In this document: in pieces, positions 60,316 through 64,000 of the stretch
How the letters are laid out: each line of letters starts with the position of its first letter
Numbering within the stretch: the first letter of the stretch is position 1
Source of the DNA: Ww85 sp963745765
GTDB lineage: Bacteria > Desulfobacterota > Desulfobulbia > Desulfobulbales > Desulfocapsaceae
Length of the DNA stretch: 64,000 nt
Direction: 5' to 3'
Assembly (NCBI GenBank): GCA_963745765.1
Contig: CAVUYQ010000006.1
Span: 1 to 64,000 of the forward strand
Made by a program: the position numbers and the translations under genes
The notes under the pieces: generated by a model
The model's input: the letters and a program-made list of their open reading frames with translations, nothing else
Databases searched by the model: none
What the model was told of the DNA's origin: nothing

Positions 60316-61809
60316 ATGTGGGACAACCTGTTACTCGGCATTGATGCCGTCTGGCATCTCGATGCGATGCTGGGCATTGCCTTTGGTGTCTTGTGGGGCG
60401 TTTTCGGCGGAATGATTCCCGGAATTAACGCCACCGTCGCCATGGCGCTGCTGCTCCCCTTTACCTGGGGCATGGACTCTCATGTTGCTGTTATGATGCT
60501 GGCCGGTGTCTATTGCGGAGGAGAGTATGGTGGATCCATTCCCGCCATTCTCCTGGGGACGCCGGGAACCACACCTGCAGCCTGCACGGTCATCGACGGT
60601 TATGAAATGCACAAACAGGGCAGGACGGGAGTGGCCCTTGGTACTTCACTGATTTCATCGGTTTTCGGCGGTATGTTCGGTGCAATAGCGTTGATTGTGG
60701 TTGCCGTTCCTCTGGCTCGCTTTGCCATCACCTTTGGCCCGTCAGAATACTTTGCCCTGGCATTGCTTGGTCTTACCTTAATTTGTTCCCTGGGAGGGAA
60801 AAACGTTTTCAAAGGCATTCTGGCTGGAATTTTCGGCATCTATATTGCGACCATCGGCTTTGATCCCTTTACCGGCACGCCTCGTTTTACCTTCGGCCTG
60901 CTTTCCCTTTCCAGCGGATTTGAGATGATTTCCGTAATGATGGGGCTTTTTGCCGTATCAGAATTGCTTTTGCAAGCAGAAACCATGCACGCGGACGATT
61001 CGTTCACCTTGAATTCCAAAGTCAATACGAGGTTTCCCAACTGGAAGGAGATCAAAAGTTTTTTACCCACATCTCTTTTCTCCTCGGTGCTCGGACTGGG
61101 CATTGGCGCACTACCCGGCGCCGGAGCCACAACCGCAGCGTTTGTTGCCTATAGCGAGACGAAGCGCTGGTCAAAGGATCACGATACCTTCGGCCAGGGG
61201 AACATAAAAGGAGTAGCGGCTCCCGAGGCGGCAAATAACGCGGTAACCGGGGGCGCCCTGGTACCGCTGCTGGCACTCGGCATACCGGGCTCGAACTCGA
61301 CTGCTATCATGCTCGGAGCCCTTGTAATTCATAATATCACCCCCGGGCCACTGCTTTTCACGCAACATCCGGAAATTCCCTATGGCGTATTCACTTCCCT
61401 CATTGCTGCCAACTTCTTTATGGCAATCATAGGTTACATGGCCATCAAGGTTGCCATCAAGATTACGAATATATCCAGACCTGTTTTGGTGGCCTGCATC
61501 ATGGCCCTGGTATTTACCGGCGCCTACGCCTACAGCAGCGACGTTTTCGATATCTTCGTGACCCTTGGTTTCGGCGTTCTCGGTTATGTCATGAAAAAAT
61601 ACGGTATTCCTCATACTTCGACCGTATTAGGCTTTGTGCTGGGCTTCATAATGGAAGTCAATATTCGCCGGGCCATCATTATCAGCCAGGGAGACTATAT
61701 TGCCGCGTTTTTTAATTCATCACTGAGCACGATCCTGATAGCTATCGCTTTCGTGTCAGTGGTATTCACCCTCTGGCAAAACATGAAAAAACCGGTATCG
61801 ATCGATTAG
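60316..61809 (+). CDS. tctA: tripartite tricarboxylate transporter, large membrane subunit TctA
   Basis: The large permease subunit, 497 residues with about 12 helices. Signature segments: FGGMIPGINATVAMALLLPF, GEYGGSIPAILLGTPGTTPA and LGIGALPGAGATTAAFVAYS, with the second-half repeat GVAAPEAANNAVTGGALVPL and ALGIPGSNSTAIMLGALVIH. It completes the transporter; transport is driven by the membrane ion gradient. Confidence 0.92.
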   Translation: MWDNLLLGIDAVWHLDAMLGIAFGVLWGVFGGMIPGINATVAMALLLPFTWGMDSHVAVMMLAGVYCGGEYGGSIPAILLGTPGTTPAACTVIDGYEMHKQGRTGVALGTSLISSVFGGMFGAIALIVVAVPLARFAITFGPSEYFALALLGLTLICSLGGKNVFKGILAGIFGIYIATIGFDPFTGTPRFTFGLLSLSSGFEMISVMMGLFAVSELLLQAETMHADDSFTLNSKVNTRFPNWKEIKSFLPTSLFSSVLGLGIGALPGAGATTAAFVAYSETKRWSKDHDTFGQGNIKGVAAPEAANNAVTGGALVPLLALGIPGSNSTAIMLGALVIHNITPGPLLFTQHPEIPYGVFTSLIAANFFMAIIGYMAIKVAIKITNISRPVLVACIMALVFTGAYAYSSDVFDIFVTLGFGVLGYVMKKYGIPHTSTVLGFVLGFIMEVNIRRAIIISQGDYIAAFFNSSLSTILIAIAFVSVVFTLWQNMKKPVSID

Positions 61810-61862
61810 GATTCTTACCTGTATACAAAATAAATGCTTCGATAATTAAGGAGAAGAAACGG

Positions 61863-62948
61863 ATGCTCTATCGTATCGGTATCTTGAAAGGTGACGACAT
61901 TGGCCTCGAAGTTGTTCCAGTGGCGGTAAAGGTACTCCAAACCGCAGCAGAACAATATCCCGACATAGAACTTGAGTTGATCGAACTTCCAGTCGGTTAT
62001 CCCTCTTATCTGAAAAGTGGAGAGACCTTACCCCAAACCACGCTGGATACGCTGAAAGAACTTGACGGCTGGATACTTGGTCCCATCGGGCACATGGCCT
62101 ATCCGAAAGATGACCCAAAGGCGATCAACCCGCACCCTATTCTGCGACGTCAATTTGACCTGATGAGCAATATTCGTCCAGCCAAATCCTTTGCGACGGT
62201 ACCTGCACTGCACCAGAATGTCGACGTGGTCATTATCCGAGAAAACAATGAAGGATTTCAGCCTGACCGCAACATGTTTAAAGGCCAGGCTGAGTTCATG
62301 CCGACACCGGACATGGCACTTTCAATGCGGGTCATTACCCGGCGCAATTCCGATTTCGTGGCGCGCACTGCCTTTAATCTCGCACGCCAGCGGGCCAAGA
62401 TGAAAAAAGTTACCGCCATTCACAAGAACACCGTGTTCAAGATCGGCTGCGGCCTGTTTGTTGATACCTGCCGGGAGGTTGCGAAGGAATATCCGGATAT
62501 CACTTTCGATACGGCGGTGGTCGATACCTTTGCGATGAATCTGGTAATGCGCCCGCAAAACTACGATGTCGCGGTCACCACCAACATGTTCGGTGATATT
62601 CTTTCCGATGAGGCCGCCGGCATTGTCGGCGGCCTCGGCATGGCCCCGGGGCTGTGTGTCGGCCCGGACTATGTCATGGCCCAGGCCACCCATGGATCAG
62701 CTCCGGATATTGCCGGGAAACATATCGCCAACCCTTACGCGATGATAAAATCGGCGCAGATGATGCTGGCCTGGCTTGGCGAAAAAAAAGGGGATCATTT
62801 TGCTGTGCGGGCTGCACAGGATATCGATAATGGTATCGAAAGCGTGATTGCTGAATTAAAATGGGTTACCCCAGATCTGGGAGGCAGCGTTTCGACGGAA
62901 GAAATGGGCAATGCAATCTGTCAGACCATAACGGGGAATACGTTCTAG
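61863..62948 (+). CDS. isocitrate/isopropylmalate dehydrogenase family enzyme
   Basis: A 361-residue NAD(P)-dependent beta-decarboxylating dehydrogenase. The segments VVIIRENNEGFQPDR, TAIHKNTVFKIGCGLFVDTC, TTNMFGDILSDEAAGIVGGL and THGSAPDIAGKHIANPYAM are characteristic of the family. The first loop reads GDDIGLEVVP instead of the common GDGIGPEV. The closest functional matches are probably tartrate, 3-isopropylmalate or homoisocitrate-type enzymes, not true isocitrate dehydrogenase. It follows tctA by 53 bases with AAGGAG upstream, suggesting it oxidises the acid imported by TctCBA. Confidence 0.82.
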   Translation: MLYRIGILKGDDIGLEVVPVAVKVLQTAAEQYPDIELELIELPVGYPSYLKSGETLPQTTLDTLKELDGWILGPIGHMAYPKDDPKAINPHPILRRQFDLMSNIRPAKSFATVPALHQNVDVVIIRENNEGFQPDRNMFKGQAEFMPTPDMALSMRVITRRNSDFVARTAFNLARQRAKMKKVTAIHKNTVFKIGCGLFVDTCREVAKEYPDITFDTAVVDTFAMNLVMRPQNYDVAVTTNMFGDILSDEAAGIVGGLGMAPGLCVGPDYVMAQATHGSAPDIAGKHIANPYAMIKSAQMMLAWLGEKKGDHFAVRAAQDIDNGIESVIAELKWVTPDLGGSVSTEEMGNAICQTITGNTF

Positions 62949-63027
62949 CACCATGTAACAGTAATCAGTTCGCATTTTACGAAGTGATCTACTGGTGGCA
63001 TCCAACCAAGGAGGCCACCTGTGCACG

Positions 63028-63110
63028 GGGATACCGAGTTGTTTTGTCAAAAGAAGAACGCGACAAGCTTGAGGCACTTACCAGGAAAGGGAAAATCAAA
63101 CTCAATGGTA
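63028..63110 (+). pseudogene. fragment of an IS630-family transposase N-terminus
   Basis: The segment YRVVLSKEERDKLEALTRKG matches the start of IS630-type transposases (LTxEERxxLExLxRKGK). Nothing recognisable follows; the frame is open only because it runs into the next gene. Confidence 0.4.
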
Positions 63111-63265
63111 TTGATTCCAGATTTCCTGCGCTCTCATTTTTCCTTACGGTTGACTGGCTAGCCTGTTTTTGTTATAACGACGATTATTACCGGTTGAGCA
63201 AGGTTTCAAACTTTTTTTTTAGCAATGCCTTAAAAAGCAGATTCCTATCACCCACCTCACCTGAT

Positions 63266-63808
63266 ATGAAAAAATTAACTGCTTATTTTGTTCTCTTCGC
63301 CTTCTTTTCGCTAGCTGCCGGAACCCTCGCGGCCGATGAAAACCAAAAGTTCGAATACAATCAGGAGTTCGAAGGGCTTCATATAACTGGCCGGCCCTTC
63401 GATCTCGATCCGGCGACCTACAGGCTGACCGTTACCGGACTTGTGGAGAACCCCTTGTCCCTTTCCTTCGATGAGGTAAAGGCACTGGCGCAGACGAGCC
63501 GCAAAATAACCCTCAACTGCCCGGGATTTTTTACTGATATCGGGATCTGGAGCGGCGTTTCAGTAAAGACCCTTCTGGATAAGGCCGGGCTGAAAAAAGA
63601 CGCGAAGATAGTCATTTTTTCAACGCCCGACGATTCCTATAGAACACGGTTTCCGGTGAGCGAAGCCGTAAAGGACGATATGATCATCGCCTATCAGTTT
63701 AACGGCAAAGAATTTCACCGGGTCCACGGCTTCCCGCTCCGGCTTGCCGCCGGCGGGAAAGAAGGAAGCGACTGGGTGAAGTGGCTCGCCAAGATCATCG
63801 TCGAGTGA
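63266..63808 (+). CDS. periplasmic protein with a sulfite-oxidase-type molybdopterin fold
   Basis: A signal peptide (MKKLTAYFVLFAFFSLAAGT, cleaved after LAADEN) is followed by a single oxidoreductase molybdopterin-binding domain: GRPFDLDPATYRLTVTGLVE, LSLSFDEVKALAQ, the cysteine-bearing TLNCPGFFTDIGIWSGVSVK, and RVHGFPLRLAAGGKEGSDWV near the end. In the family the cysteine ligates molybdenum; here it reads CPG instead of CxG. At 180 residues it is a stand-alone domain without the dimerisation domain of sulfite oxidase, so catalysis is uncertain. The longer open frame upstream (from 62861) overlaps the dehydrogenase gene and is not used. Confidence 0.75.
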   Translation: MKKLTAYFVLFAFFSLAAGTLAADENQKFEYNQEFEGLHITGRPFDLDPATYRLTVTGLVENPLSLSFDEVKALAQTSRKITLNCPGFFTDIGIWSGVSVKTLLDKAGLKKDAKIVIFSTPDDSYRTRFPVSEAVKDDMIIAYQFNGKEFHRVHGFPLRLAAGGKEGSDWVKWLAKIIVE

Positions 63809-63817
63809 TGCCGGGCT

Positions 63818-64000
63818 TCATTCGCCGTCGGTTGCCTCGAGGAGTTTGTCTTTAAACGCGTTGTAACCTTTTTCCGCATACCCGCCGACGAGCCATTCGA
63901 TTATTCCGATCAACATCAAGGACTGCTGAGCAACATCGACCAGGCTAAAGCTTGATTCCCGGCTCACGCCGGCCGTCGTGCTCCCGCCGCTTTCCTGGTT
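63818..64000 (-). CDS. C-terminal part of an unidentified protein, continuing beyond the window
   Basis: The minus-strand frame from the right edge to TGA 63820-63818 gives 60 residues (SFSLVDVAQQSLMLIGIIEW followed by LVGGYAEKGYNAFKDKLLEA). It has an amphipathic helix pattern and a good codon structure, but no family is recognised. It converges on the molybdopterin-fold gene. Confidence 0.5.
   Translation of the reverse strand, partial: NQESGGSTTAGVSRESSFSLVDVAQQSLMLIGIIEWLVGGYAEKGYNAFKDKLLEATDGE

Overview
The window looks like a chromosomal segment of a sulfate-reducing or related deltaproteobacterium (Desulfobacterota, probably Desulfobulbales). That placement is inferred from the rRNA operon, a complex I operon lacking nuoEFG, a multihaem cytochrome, an in-frame UGA (probable selenocysteine) in a metal permease, and the general protein flavour. 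A database comparison of the 16S gene at 32704-34264 would settle it.

Layout. 1-3115: a decayed IS21-type element (ParB-like gene, istA, istB, all frameshifted), abutting a truncated CHASE2-domain gene. 3291-5398: a palindromic repeat, a transglutaminase-like lipoprotein and a FecR-domain protein. 5810-13429 (minus strand): ferritin, universal stress protein, acyl-CoA synthetase, MenG/UbiE, AsnRS, a TtcA-like thiolase, a lipoprotein and HisB. 13657-16623 (plus): tRNA-Gly, rplM, rpsI, argC and truA, followed by a convergent LysR regulator. 17999-29507: an 11-subunit-type nuo operon (nuoABCDHIJK, an extra MrpD-like antiporter subunit, a small membrane protein, a NuoL-like subunit, nuoM and nuoN), giving four antiporter-like subunits and no NADH module. 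29660-32197: a palindromic repeat, an M48 protease and a membrane/coiled-coil protein. 32372-38531: a complete rRNA operon (16S, tRNA-Ile, tRNA-Ala, 23S, 5S) with tandem promoters and RNase III stems; the 23S gene carries a 204-nt intervening sequence in helix 45. 39012-45730: a glycosyltransferase, phosphofructokinase, a candidate selenoprotein Cu/Zn permease with an ArsR regulator and operator, rsmI, and an unrecognised protein with a GalT/HIT-like histidine motif. 46078-52221: trpB, trpA, pepF, a sigma-54 regulator with a degenerate receiver, tadA and tRNA-Ser. 52526-55319 (minus): a PilZ-domain protein and a nine-haem cytochrome. 56109-63808: a sigma-54 activator, a tripartite tricarboxylate transporter (tctCBA), an isocitrate/isopropylmalate dehydrogenase-family enzyme, an IS630 scrap and a periplasmic molybdopterin-fold protein. 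A minus-strand gene runs off the right edge.

Two cautions apply. First, several conserved genes (nuoD, nuoJ, the nuoL-like gene, nuoM, trpB, trpA, pepF, the PilZ gene) each carry one frameshift; small indel errors in a draft assembly are the simplest explanation, and I give the reconstructed extents. Second, no CRISPR array, prophage or recognisable defence system was seen. The best candidates for new biology are the UGA-containing permease operon, the four-antiporter complex I, the 23S intervening sequence, and the GalT/HIT-like orphan.
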